Of a DNA stretch of 64,000 nt, positions 1-11,240 are shown piece by piece. The notes beneath the pieces were generated by a model. It had not been told where the DNA came from. It worked only from the letters and a program-made list of their open reading frames with translations, and did not search any database. The stretch is from contig BGZK01000009.1 of the NCBI GenBank assembly GCA_005406025.1, positions 372,001 through 436,000 of the forward strand. Direction: 5' to 3'. The position numbers and the translations under genes were made by a program. This stretch comes from Eumeta japonica (taxonomy: Eukaryota; Arthropoda; Insecta; Lepidoptera; Psychidae). Numbering within the stretch: the first letter of the stretch is position 1; every line of letters starts with the position of its first letter.

Positions 1-3000
1 TTAATCCGCCGGAGCTAATATATAAGTGTTTATTTTATCAGTTCTTTGTGGATCTTTATTAAAAATTATTTCGTATAAGTTCTAGGTTTTATTTTTTTTT
101 TCTATTCATTTTTTTTATTCAACAGCTTCTTTGTTCACAATCTTATTAATATTTATTACACTTTTCGATGTTTTTTCAGAATTCTTCTTTAGTATCGTAA
201 TAATAATGCCATCCTTTATGTTTTCTATTACGCTCTTTCAATCTACTAATACAGTATTATAAAATTTATTTTTATCTTTGTTATATTATAACAGGTCTAC
301 AAAAAGCGAAAACGTAATTTCATAGACGTTCAAACGGGGTAATTCTTTCCTTATATCAAATTGTACGAAAAGAAATCTGATTCTTTCTTCGGTATGACTT
401 GGTTGATACGCGTGTAAAGTCATGTTTATTTGTTAATGGTTGCGTCTAATATTCAAAATTGCATTCAGGGTCTATACTAGAGTCAACGCTCTGAGATATA
501 GTTTACATAAATACAACTCTCTTGTAATCTCGGCTGCCCGAAATTAAGTGCAGTTATATCTATATGTTTATTTTAGGTGTCAGTAGCACACGTTTGAAAA
601 ACGGGGCGCTGTAAGAGATTGTTATAAAATCTGATATCGTACCACTTTATGTAAATGGTCGTAGTTCAATTGTATTAAACAAAAGGAGCAATGTAATAAT
701 GTTGGAACTATGAACGTAACGTTCGTGAAAATGAAAGTATTGCAGTTGTACTGTCGTTCGAATTACCTCTATTTTAGTGTTCCGTAGTCAGAGAAAAAAC
801 GGAACATTTGTAATTTGGTACTGCGCATCTATCCTTACGTATGTCATGACCTGATGAATCCGTGAGAATAAGAAATAAAAATTACGGATAGCTTTCCATA
901 CATGAAAATAAAAATTGATTTATTTTATAGAGCTGATTATGTATGATTAACATTAAATAGGTATTCAAAATATAATAAGCTCTGTAAATCAATTTTCTCT
1001 CAGATGCATATTTTCCGTTTTGTCAACTTCCGAAGTCGTTAACTTTGTTTTCTATTCATCTTTTATTATAATCGTGTGCTTTTTTTTTAAATCTAACAAA
1101 AAAATACTGTAAGAGCGCTTTATGAATACACTTAACAAAAGTTCTGTTTGATACAATTATTCAGTTTATAACATTGACAATTTGGCCCATACAGACACGT
1201 ATTTATACATTTTAATATAATTACGCATATGTTGAAATATATATTAATGCCCGCTCTAGTTCACCATAAAGTTTTTCAAATTTGTAAAGAATGGTCTGAG
1301 GAGAATTTAGTTTCAATTTAATGTGATTACAGTGGCTACATGTCATTCGTTTAAGCTTTGAAAAAAAAAATGTCCCTTTAAAACGTGAATAACAAAAGAA
1401 ACTTCCGTGATGTCACAATTTCTTAACACACAGTGCGCTGCGTCACTATTGAGGTTACAAATATACATATACATTTATATTCAATCATATCTAACTCTGT
1501 GTCTGTGCTAATCTGTATATGTGTAGACTCAATTTGTCTACAAAATTCAATGTTTTTGTCGAACAATGTGATTAATATTGTCTTATATATTTTATAATGC
1601 ATATAACTTAAATTTACCGTTTTTTCATTATTTTTTTTTTGTTTCTCTGTTTACATATCCTTTTATAATTAAATAACAGACAAATTCGGGATACAGTAAG
1701 AGCATAGGATTTCACAAATGATGGCTTATATTTATTTGTCTGTTTCTATGTTTGTTTGTTTCACTCTCCGGTTTTATGTTTGTATGGAGTACCGTTATTG
1801 TTGAAGTTAGTAACACAAAAAGAAACATCTAGAATTCATACAAATAAATCACAATGTACTTTAGCATATTTAATAAATCTACCCTTAAAAGATCACTCTG
1901 TGGTATATTAATTGAATCATTATTGCAACTGAAAGCGGAACAGGCATCGGACCGGACGGGTGTCGAGAAAAATTATATTCTTTCGACTCCCGTCCCACTC
2001 GAAATTCAGAGGCGGATATAAACCGAAATCGGTATCCACAGCGCCATCACGATCAAGATCAAAATTAGAATGTATAAAAGATGAAGCCATACATTCTATG
2101 TTCCATCCATGCGGACGGAGCCGCGTACCAAAGCTAGTGTAATACAATACCCTTCGCATAAAGAAGACACTATGACCATTTAGAATGTACAGAACGTTAA
2201 TATGAAATTTAAGGTGAAATATAATCGAAACTATAATATGACACAAGAGTACACTTAATATGGTTCCTTGATACTTCGCGATATTGTGTGTGATATTTTC
2301 CAATTTCTTTGTGTTAAAACATTTCACAAATCGGTTTCATTACGAAGGTGATATCATCTAATGTTCTGGTGGTCGTAAACTAATTTATCAATTTTGGCGT
2401 TGGCGTGGCGCAAGAGCACGGTTTTGCCGAACTCTGCGAAAAATTGTTGTCTTATCTGTTACGTAAAGTTTGAATCTTTTTAGAACTTTGTTCGATGTTT
2501 CGAACTTTAAACAACTTTAAGTACGAAGTGAAAAAGTATCTTTGCGAAGCGAGGAACAAACATTCTCGTTCTTGTAATTCTATAAGTATTTCACGAGCCT
2601 GGAATGATTTTCTTGTAAGGACTGAAAATTATTTCGTATGAAACACGTTTGAAACATTGAAACACGACTCCGAATGTTTGCATAATTATTATTGGAATTG
2701 TTCAGACGTGCAACTTCTAAGCGTACAGAGGTGAATGATAAAACATACATCATATTTCATATCTCGCAATCGGGTATATTAGGTTGAAAAATGGAGTCGA
2801 TTTATTTTCAATATTAGCAATTTCTAAGCTGAATCACAAAGAAATAGGTTTCAAATTATTATTCCAACTAATTTCCATAGAAAAAATAAATATATTAGTG
2901 AGCAAACTCTTAATAAACATCGTAAATCATCATAAATAATAATATTAAGCTATATCAGATCTCAATTTTCATTTCATTATTTGTTTCTTTTTAATTTTAT

Positions 3001-3012
3001 AACAATTATTGA
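1..3012. other. AT-rich stretch without a supported gene
   Basis: I see no exon with convincing coding character. The longest open frame (minus strand, about 1920-2327) is AT-rich in its N-terminal half and runs through a GAT/TCG-rich segment at 1935-2075 in the other half. That segment resembles decayed simple sequence rather than a protein. Poly(T) and poly(A) runs are frequent. Confidence 0.5.
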
Positions 3013-3353
3013 AAGGCAAGCAAGCATCCCATTCACCAGAGTACAGTTGATCACTGCTGCTAATTGACACTCACGGTTCTGGAGACATCACCAGTGCGTT
3101 GTCAGCCTCTCGGGTCATAATAAGATATCTCATAGAGAAAAGGAGTGGGCTGATGGAGAGGTCAGAAAGCTAATGGAAATAGGTTATGAGGTGATATAAG
3201 AGGAGTGGGCCGCCGGAACTCTCACTCACTAAACGAAATGGAACAGTGGAAACGATTACTTCATGCCTGTATTGTGCGAGAGTGTGGTATTATACATGTT
3301 GAGCCGGCTCATTCACGTGCTGTAGTCAAGTTGACCATAACATGACTCTATCA
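3013..3353 (+). repeat. Dispersed repeat family A, copy 1
   Basis: This is one of six related copies in the window (also near 3592, 9516, 26285, 48592 and 56243). Shared landmarks in order are a GGTCACCGCYGCYCATGGACACTCG-like start, then CACCAGTGCGTTGYCRGCCTCT, a purine-rich GGAGTGGGCTGATGGAGAG block, GGAACTCTCACTCACYAAACGAAA, a GYGAGAGTGTGGTATT block and a 3' end near CATGACTCTATCACATAA. No open frame or tRNA-like promoter boxes were recognised, so the repeat class is unassigned. I infer it is a non-autonomous mobile repeat from its copy number. Confidence 0.8.
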
Positions 3354-3591
3354 CATAAAATATTATTTATTAATACCATTTTCTTTATTCACCTTTACGC
3401 CATTTCTTACTTAATTTCAAATATTGCTTAACTCTATCTTTTGTAGCTCTGTATGTAATTCAGCCTCCTTTAACTCGCCCTTCAAACTTCTTTGTTTCCA
3501 CTTTGGTATTGGGTCTTTGTCAACAGTCAGTCCAGTTATGCGTTTCTTCTCACTCATTTCACTTCATTTTTTTTTATGGATATTTGTGGGG
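3354..3591. other. Spacer between two family A repeats
   Basis: AT-rich sequence with no recognisable gene or repeat. A 65-codon open frame here is serine- and phenylalanine-rich and shows no recognisable domain. Confidence 0.45.
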
Positions 3592-3845
3592 AAACGAGCA
3601 GGCGAGTCATTAGAAAGTTGATAGTCATCGCTGCCCATGAACACTCGTAACTCCACAGGAGATATCAGTACTTCACCGGCCTCTTAGGAGGGAATAGTAA
3701 AGAAAGGGGGAGATAAGCCAATAGAGGTACGATCGGACTGGTGGAAAGGAGTGATCAGGCCGATGGAGGTGAGAGAGGGGAGTGTACTACCGAAATTTTC
3801 GCTCAATAGACGAAACTAAGTTATATATGTGGTATTGGTTGCGGT
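3592..3845 (+). repeat. Dispersed repeat family A, copy 2
   Basis: Contains the family landmarks: GTCATCGCTGCCCATGAACAC, an ACTTCACCGGCCTCTTAGGAGG block, purine-rich GATGGAGGTGAGAGAGG, and a CGCTCAATAGACGAAAC equivalent of the CTCACCAGACGAAA block. The 3' end after the GTGGTATT block is diverged or truncated compared with copies 1 and 4. It has the same orientation as copy 1, from which it is separated by about 240 bp. Confidence 0.75.
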
Positions 3846-4395
3846 ATCGAAGTGACCTACGAAGGGTAGTGTGGGAAGGAATGGGCAAAGGTAATCCAAA
3901 TTGTATGAAGAAAATAAAAATAATGATTTGGCACGCACAAATACATTAAATGAAAAAGTAATTATTGAATAGATAATTACGTTCTTTTTTAGTTTAATTT
4001 TTTTTCTCTTGCTTACTTTCTGGTTCATTAATATTACATAAACTATGTAATAGAATAAAGTTTATTTTTAATAAAAGCAAAACAAGAAGTATATTTTCGG
4101 GTAACAAAAACCATCAACCTATATTTGTGAATGATTCACAAAAAACAGATAACAACGAAATTCCTCGAAAAACGACCTGATTGGTTTAATCTGACATTTA
4201 TCCAAATAAAGGGTGGACTTACGCCTAGTAACTGGCATTTGAATTACGCTTAGTTGTTATTTCTTATCTAATAGCATTTCGGGAAATCTTAGTAACAGAC
4301 TGAGACGCTTAGTGGGATTACGTGTTACAAAAGCAGGATTTCTAAAGATTTCGAAATGCTTGTATACTACATGTATAAAACAAATCATATTGTAC
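3846..4395. other. AT-rich spacer
   Basis: No gene or recognised repeat. A 70-codon minus-strand frame at 3816-4028 is composed mainly of lysine, phenylalanine and serine, as expected by chance in AT-rich DNA. Confidence 0.45.
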
Positions 4396-4885
4396 TTAAT
4401 ACAAAACATTCATTAATGCCTTGAAATAACAACCGGCCGCGTGCGAGTCGAACTCGCACACGATTGCTTTAACATAGGCATGGCCCGTTAACATTTTCTC
4501 CCCTGAATCTACTGCATAGAAAGTTGTCCATAAATTTCGAATCCCACTCTCAGACATATTGTAACTGATTTCGTGTGAAGAAGAAAATATTATATACTGA
4601 AGGCGGGTAACATCCATCAGGCTATATACGCACACTTGGGCTCCGTAAAGATCCACTGAACGCATCACCCATGTTCTTAGACGTCGACACGTCGCATTTG
4701 GACCTTCAAGGTTAGTCATAATTCTTTCGAGTGCAGCAGCTGGCTTAATGAGTCCCGGCAGTAGACTCTGCGAGTGTTAGTTAAACCGCCACCGGCCATC
4801 AAGGTGAAATCCGAGGTGTTTTATCGTTCTCCCGAAGCGGACACCGCTTACCATGATGTAGGACCCGCTCGTATGCACATTCTGA
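4396..4885 (-). mobile_element. R1-type non-LTR retrotransposon fragment (late RT region plus 3' tail)
   Basis: Read on the minus strand, 4880 down to about 4613 gives a run similar to the thumb part of R1/TRAS-type reverse transcriptases. It has KHLGFHLDG (family consensus near KYLGLxLDG), then IKPAAALERIM, NLEGPNATCRRL and VMRSVDLYGAQV (consensus VVRSMALYGAPVW). The frame is partly open but carries a stop after the LDGRWRFN-like stretch, and similarity ends after VCVYSL. The rest, down to about 4430, ends in a short palindromic motif (GCGAGTCGAACTCGC) followed by GGCCGGTTG on the minus strand. I take this as a 3' tail or a second, tRNA-like repeat joined to the LINE. The element is 5' truncated and dead. 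Clade assignment is from motif wording only. Confidence 0.72.
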
Positions 4886-7800
4886 GTTATGTTATGGTTT
4901 CTTTTGTAAGCGAATTATTTTGTACTGTTAACATATTTAGTTTGTGAGGGCAGTTCGCTCACAAATTGGAAATAGTCATAAACAATATTTGCGACTATTT
5001 TCAATTTGTATTTTTAAAGAGGGCTTAAGTGGAGCCTATCATTAAGCATATGCCGTCTTATTTGTAAAGGGTAATACTTTTTGAAATGCATTAAAATTCG
5101 GTTGAAATTTTCATAAGATATGTATATAATATAGTATAATATCCCAAAAATAAAAAAGGCATAAATTAAGGGTGGTCTCATACATGCACACTTTATAATT
5201 TGCATCGATAAGCGTTTAATATTAGTACGACGTCAGTGGAACTATTCATTGTAGATTTTTAACTAATATATATTGCATTTTCTAGAATTGTTACAAGAAA
5301 AAGCAAATTATTTATATAAATAATTAAATCATGAACGTTTCTGAAATTACTGATTAGGCTTTTTACTCTCTGTCTAATCCGATATATAATGTGTGTTTTA
5401 ACACACACATATTGACGAATACTTTCTTAACACCTTTTATAATTTACCAGTAAAGTAATGCAAGAGGTAGCATCAATATAATAAACATCAATCATTTTAC
5501 TCGACGACGTGCGTACTGCGCACTGAAGATAAACGCTATATCGAATATTTTCTTAGAGGAGAAAATGTTCCGTATAAAACTGTATTTGATGAAAGACTTA
5601 ATTCTAAGAAATCTCTATTATCCTTCATGTATATACTAAACACACAATTTTTCAAGCGTTTTTCAGATTTTGAGTTTGAATTTGTACAAAAATCGCAAAA
5701 CGATACTCCACGATGTTGGTCATCTACTCAATGAAAATATTCTCCGTCTTAAAAAAATCGAAATATGGCACTTAAATACGGGAGGTCTCTTAATCTTTAA
5801 GATTTATATCACTTGAAATTTATAAATTAAATTTCTAAACAATGAAGCAACATTTGACTATTACAAATTATTAAAATCTAATAAGGAATCAAATATACAA
5901 GCAGCTGGAAAAACGAAAAAAAATGATTTATTATTAATAGATATATAAATTATTCAATTTCATTCGATATATATCATTTCTAAATTTTGTAATGTTATAC
6001 TTTTGTGCATATTAATTTTTAGTGTACATTACATAATGCATAGTCAAACCTTTAATTCAACATTATCAATTTTAATTTCAAATAAGAGTGCAATTTAAGT
6101 TTCCGTAGGTTTTAAAATTTTCTCAACTGAAATAATGAAACTCATGATTAAAGCGAATATACCTTATTTATATTTATCATTCGTGCCCATGAACTTTAAG
6201 CGGAGTACAGAACATATTATTTAATATTGTAAAATGCTATGAGCTGTAATGCTCCTGTAATAATGTGATCACATAAATTCAATTCAACCGCCGCGATCGA
6301 ACGTTATGTGAGTGAATTATTAAAATACATTAACTTAAGACCCCGCTACAAGCGTATGTTTCATCATACACGCTGACTGTATTTGACTTTTATATTACAA
6401 GGTATATAGTATTTAAATGATTGACCGATTACAGATTACAGCTGTATAAACGAAGAAAGAGGCCAGTTATGTGCAAGTTCTTTATTGCCCGAAACAAATT
6501 CGTTCAACACATCAATTCTGGATTGTTATTTATTTATTTTTCAAATAGCACTCTAAAACCAAGCCAGCAAGTTAAGACCTTCGCGAGTAAAAGGACCGTG
6601 TTATGTAAGTAAATCATAGTTTTAAAACCATTTGCGGTTTTTAAAGTATGATTTATTAATATACTTTAAGAACTAACCTAATACCTGCTATCACCAAATT
6701 TAGACTTTTTCCAGTTAAGTTTCGAGTTTAAGTTTTAAGCGGAATTCGGTTGTTCTTAACTTATATATTCTTTCTAAAATAATAGCTATTTTACCGAATA
6801 TTATACCTTTTCTTCATGGTGATTACGAACTAGATTTATTTTCACCAAAGGCGTCTGTCTCCTGCTTGTGGCGGTAATGTCTATGCGAAATTGGATATTT
6901 CATGAAATTTCTTCCAAAGGGTGTGAGTTATGGTTCTTAAAAGGTATCAGTTGGGAACAATTTACATAACGACTTTAGGGCTATACTTTTTGCGTTTGGG
7001 AAATGAGTATTGAATCATTCGTATGGAAAACTACAATGTATTCCATAAGCATATCACTTTGCGTATGGAAAACATTAGTTAAGTGTGAATTTTAATGTGC
7101 ATATTTATTGAAGGGAAACTTTCTTAGGCACTTTAGAGTGATTTCGTGCTATGAGCTCACACTAGAACACTCGAATGACACGGTCGGGTGATACGGTCGA
7201 GTCCGCTCGGCTCTTTTCGGCTCGACCCAGCGGGCCTACTTGTTCCACGCGTTAACACAGCTGATTGCAACTTATTGCAACTATTTTGTATAGGCGCGTT
7301 TATTATTCAAATGAAGAATGCATGTAAAGTACATGCAGTAAATGGAATATAGCGGTGAAACTGTCGATTATATCAGTGGTTTATAATAGTTAAATGAACT
7401 CAGTGCATCACAAGTCAGCGGTAAATTGGTAATTAAAATATGACAACATTACTGCAATCTTTTATGCAATTTCTTTTTATTAAAATCGCCTGTAACTCAT
7501 TATTATCAGGCATACTCTCAATGGCTGTAACTCATTTGTTGAAGCTGACAATGCATTTGTCTTAGGATAATGGCATTAATTCATCTCAAATAGAGAATAA
7601 TGACAAAAATTTATTTTCTCCTGTTCATGTGGAAAAACAAGATTATGTGCGTGTGACAGAGGTTACGTGGTTATTTACAAGAGATCATCGTGATAAAAAC
7701 AAACAACAAACATTGTCCCAGGTTAGTAATACAATTGTGTTTTCGTTTTAATTTTTGTTTTTGAATAATAGTTGGTTATGAAGACAATCTTGTAACTATA

Positions 7801-9515
7801 AATTAATAATACAATAATTTACTTTCTTTTATTTATTTTTAACCCTAAACTCTATTCCTGCATATTTTGTCAAAGAAGTTTCACTTCACGTCGTGTAGCC
7901 AACACACACTTTTTTTTTGTTAAGCTGTTCGATTTACATGCTTCTACTTAAGAAACGTAATGAAAGATCAGTCTTATGTCTGGATAACAGAAAATCTTAA
8001 ATCATTTAATGAAAATGAGAAACGATGCTTACACTAGATATTCTAGAACTAAAGAGGACAAGAGATATTATAAGGACTTGAAAAATCTTGTCAACTTTTT
8101 ATTCATAATGAAAAAATCTTTTTATTTAAATATCATATTAATGACTGTCTTGTAACATTGAGAAACAACTTAAGAGAAAATACCTTCCTAGTTCACTAGG
8201 TGTGACCTTCTGTCTCATCTTTGCCGTGTTGACGAAATAATCAAATATTTTCTAGGTTCGTCTAATTAATAAGATAATCTCGATATTACACATTTTAAAT
8301 ATCGTAGAGCTGGTAATTCTACTTTTACTCTGAAAATTTCTATAGTTTCTTCCTTTCACTGTCAATGATCTTAAGCCGAAAGCTTTTGAGATTAACACAA
8401 TCTTTTTAAAAATGCTACTCTTAATTCACTTTACACTTTAGATACTTTAACAATTAGTCGTCACTACGTTAATTTGTCAATCCACTCTTCTTGACATTTG
8501 AACGGTCCTTGTACAACTCATTTCAAAAATTATCAACCCTTAAACTTTCAAAAACCTATCCTATTCTTCTTCATCTAAAGTATCGGAAAAAATTGTAACC
8601 AATTTAACTTGACAAATATTTCTAATTATTGTCATAATTAATTTGCTATGATTTTGATGCGGCCACCATGAAGTGGTTTAACAGTTGTTTCTGAAACATA
8701 TCCCAATATATTAATTTAAGCAACAAACATGATTCTATATTTACATCATCGGTTCCGAAGAAAGTTTTACTTTGACGAAATTCTATTTGCATCTCATTTA
8801 AATAGATGACCATTTCAGTGTAAAACATTCTCTTATTGTAATGGGTTTTTGCCTCTCTAATTCTTTTATGTCTCGCCTTTTTTTCTGTAATTTGTAAAAA
8901 AATGCCAGCTGGGCAAAATTTTCTTTCTTTTTTGTGTTTTTATACATTCTATTTTATTAGTGTGCCAGTAGAAACCTTATTACATTTGAATACCGATTTC
9001 ACTATTTCTTGTTCATGTACAATAAATAGTAAAATTTCTTCATTTATTATTTGATTTTAATTTATGATAAAATTTTGACAGATTCCTAACCTAAGCGATA
9101 TAAGTTCCATAAAAGACTCGTAATTACGAAAAACCCGTACAATAAAAATACAGATCGATATCAGTATTGTGTTTAAGTATATTACAAAATTAATGTGTAG
9201 TGCATAGATTATTATTGTGAAGATACATAAATAAGTAGCTTTGTAAAATAAATAGAAAGTTTTTAGATACTTACTAACATTTTTTCCACATAATAAACTA
9301 TTGTCATGTCGGACCCTAAACATAACATATTGTACAGATTTTTTACTTATAGGTACACTCTGTTGACTATACGTTCCGTTCCATATTTATTTTTCGAAAT
9401 CGTAATATTTGAAAATAAATTTTATTGTTTTTGTTTCTACAGCTTTATATGCATAAAGCTGTGAAAAGGACATTAAAATTTATCAAAAAAGTTAATATTT
9501 TTTGTAGCATAGACA
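4886..9515. other. Long AT-rich stretch without a supported gene
   Basis: No exon or recognised transposon coding remains. A hairpin at 6610-6655 is listed separately. Short stem-loops occur at 4918-4953 (TTTGTGAG/CTCACAAA) and 4947-5008. Around 7190-7260 there is a short CGG-rich patch. Open frames up to 88 codons are rich in isoleucine, phenylalanine and tyrosine and look random. Confidence 0.5.
6610..6655. repeat. 20-bp imperfect hairpin
   Basis: Arms at 6610-6629 and 6636-6655 (TAAATCATAGTTTTAAAACC and its near reverse complement) pair with two mismatches around a 6-nt loop. The arms are short for an insect pre-miRNA and AT-rich. No known miRNA seed was recognised. Confidence 0.6.
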
Positions 9516-9660
9516 ACTAGCATTCGAGCCATCGGAGAGTAGATGATCACCACCACCACCCAAAGACGTCCGCAGCCCTGAGGAAATCACTACTTCACTG
9601 CCGGCCTTTTAGAAACGAGTACACTCTCGTCTTGAAAATCCCCTAGTCGTAGTTGATTTA
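9516..9660 (+). repeat. Dispersed repeat family A, copy 3 (variant 3' end)
   Basis: Shares the 5' module of family A (GATCACCACCACC, ATCACTACTTCACTGCCGGCCTTTTA) but then switches to a different end (GAGTACACTCTCGTCTTGAAAATCCCCTAGTCGTA). Other family A copies continue with a purine-rich block here. It is either a subfamily or a composite with a second repeat. Plus strand, like the other five copies. Confidence 0.65.
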
Positions 9661-9735
9661 AAACATTATATTGGTTGTTTAATTATTTTATTCTTAAGTC
9701 GCCGGGCTGCTCTTGGAGCTCATTTTGCTTTTATG

Positions 9736-10526
9736 CGAGGGCTGTTATTTATGTGTCCGGAATATCTACAAGAAACTAACATCTATCATCTAATATGGTT
9801 TTATTGCTTTTTAAAATATTCGCCATAATGGTCGATACACATTTACATACGCTAAAATCAATTTTAATAGCACTTTTTCCATTTTGATTGAGCTCTCTCC
9901 AATAAATGCATTTTGAACGCATCAACGACCTCTTCGCGGCTCAAAAAAAACCGAAGTCATAATTTATTCTTTACACTTGGGAATAAATAGAAATTTTTGA
10001 GTGCAAAATCGGGGTTGTACGACAGATGACCCGTCAATTTGATCTTGTGACCTTCCAAAAACAGAATTGTTTCGGTCGACGTGTAACAGCTAGCATTGAC
10101 ATGAGGAAGAATGATCCTGCATTGTCGGTTGTTTTTTCTTATTTCTTTAAAGATTTCTGGCAAGCAAACGGTCGTGTACCAATCCGAATCAACCATTTTA
10201 CGATGATTATCTTATACCAAAAAACAGGCAACCATTTGCTTCAAAGTGCTTTTGGCACGAATCATTTTTGTTGGGTTCGGCTCACCTTGTAACATCCACA
10301 ACGTTGACTATTGTTTAGTTTTGGGGTCGTACCCATAGATTCAAGTTTCATCACCTGTGTAGATATTATAAACAGCTTTTGACGCACCATGATTGTATTT
10401 CCTTTGCATTTTTTCTTTGCACCGATTGACACGAGCCTGTTTTTGATCAATGCTCAATTTGTGTGGAATCCAACGCGAACAAATTTTTTTACAACCGAAT
10501 TTTCGTGCAAAATCTTATGTACGCTC
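9736..10526 (-). mobile_element. Mariner element, 5'-truncated and inactive
   Basis: The minus strand encodes mariner (IS630/Tc1/mariner DDE) transposase remains from the HTH end (SVHKILHE, VVKKF), through NHGASK-like and TGDETxIYGYDP motifs, to SDWYTTVCLPEIF, NPDF and FYLFPSVKNKL. The catalytic D,D(34)D triad is broken. The first motif keeps D, but its tryptophan codon is TGA. The second motif reads PHVNAS instead of HHDNAS, so Asp becomes Val. In the third, the PND equivalent reads LKN. The 3' terminal repeat starts at 9736 (CGAGGGCTGTTATTTATG) and matches the ends of the complete copy at 12506-13680, so the two belong to one family. The 5' third is missing, and the sequence passes directly into an RTE remnant at about 10526. 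The flank reads TG where TA is expected. Confidence 0.9.
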
Positions 10527-10790
10527 TCTAACATCATAACATTAGTATTGCTGATATTTACTTCCACATTTTTTTTCTTAGTAGAATTATTCACTTAGTT
10601 ACTATCGCCTGCAAATCGTCCACCATCAGGAAGGATTACTCGATCGTCGGCGTAAAGGAAAACCCATAGCTAAGCAATTCTAAGTCCACACTCATACTCT
10701 ATCATATCAAACAGATAGCTAACCATGAATATGTTAGTAAAGCTATGACGAAGCTGCATATCCGCGTCTCATCGTCTTTTACTGCTAACT
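10527..10790 (-). mobile_element. RTE-type LINE reverse-transcriptase remnant
   Basis: On the minus strand, from about 10790 to 10527, the RT palm can be followed. A degraded RQGCVASPWLF region (read as RGYAASS plus stops) is followed by NIFMVSYLFDMIEYECGL, YADDRVIL, and then VNNSTKKKNVEVN and ISNTNVMM. The last run matches the MNxSIKKxGMKVNVxKTKVMV part of RTE polyproteins. The YADD metal-binding motif is intact (near 10640-10655), but stops occur before and after it. No endonuclease or C-terminal part is present on this strand nearby. The fragment abuts the truncated mariner in the same orientation, so either mariner inserted here and lost its 5' end or both were joined by a deletion. Confidence 0.8.
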
Positions 10791-10899
10791 TCGTTCTTTA
10801 ATATATTCTCGCCCTGTATCGTCCATATACTAAAACAACATTTTCAACTCGTTCAAATGACCTTCAAAAGCGTCATGACGTTACACTGAAAGCGAATCA

Positions 10900-11240
10900 C
10901 GCGCGAATAAAACTTATCTAATTTGTTGAATGCCCGCTCGCAGAGGGGCAGCGAGCTGATTGACTCAATTCAGAGGGCGACACGGATGTTTCACATTGTT
11001 TGCGGAGTGCGGCCACCGACGTCGGCGCCGACGCCGGCCGGTCCGCCCGGCGACCAATTAAGAAGTTCGCCAAACACCGGCCCGGGCGCCGGCGGTGACC
11101 GCGACGAGGTAGTGGTTTCCAAAAGCCGAAGCCGAAATGGCGGTACCTTCGAACCGCTGTTCTGGCTTACTGTCAGAAAACTATCCTCGATCACAGTTGT
11201 TCATTCGATACTTTGTGCCGGACGGCCACGTTAATGTTAC
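10900..11240. promoter_or_regulatory. GC-rich, CpG-rich island (possible promoter or exon)
   Basis: This stands out sharply from its AT-rich surroundings, with dense CpG between 11000 and 11110. Both strands stay open (103 codons plus, 67 codons minus), but that is common in GC-rich DNA. The plus-strand product is a low-complexity proline, glycine and serine mix with no domain I recognise. No TATA box, donor site or polyA signal ties it to a gene. A regulatory element, an untranslated first exon or a GC-rich repeat are all possible. Confidence 0.4.

Noticed and set aside
1920..2327. 135-codon open frame on the minus strand, the second longest in the window
   Set aside because: The C-terminal half runs through a degenerate GAT/TCG-rich patch, the N-terminal half is AT-driven, and no domain, splice or promoter context was seen.
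4441..4460. tRNA T-arm-like GTGCGAGTCGAACTCGCAC
   Set aside because: No acceptor, D or anticodon stems are placed correctly. Better read as a repeat tail.
10923..11234. 103-codon frame in a GC-rich island as a gene
   Set aside because: Both strands are open and the product is low-complexity. Kept only as a possible regulatory island.
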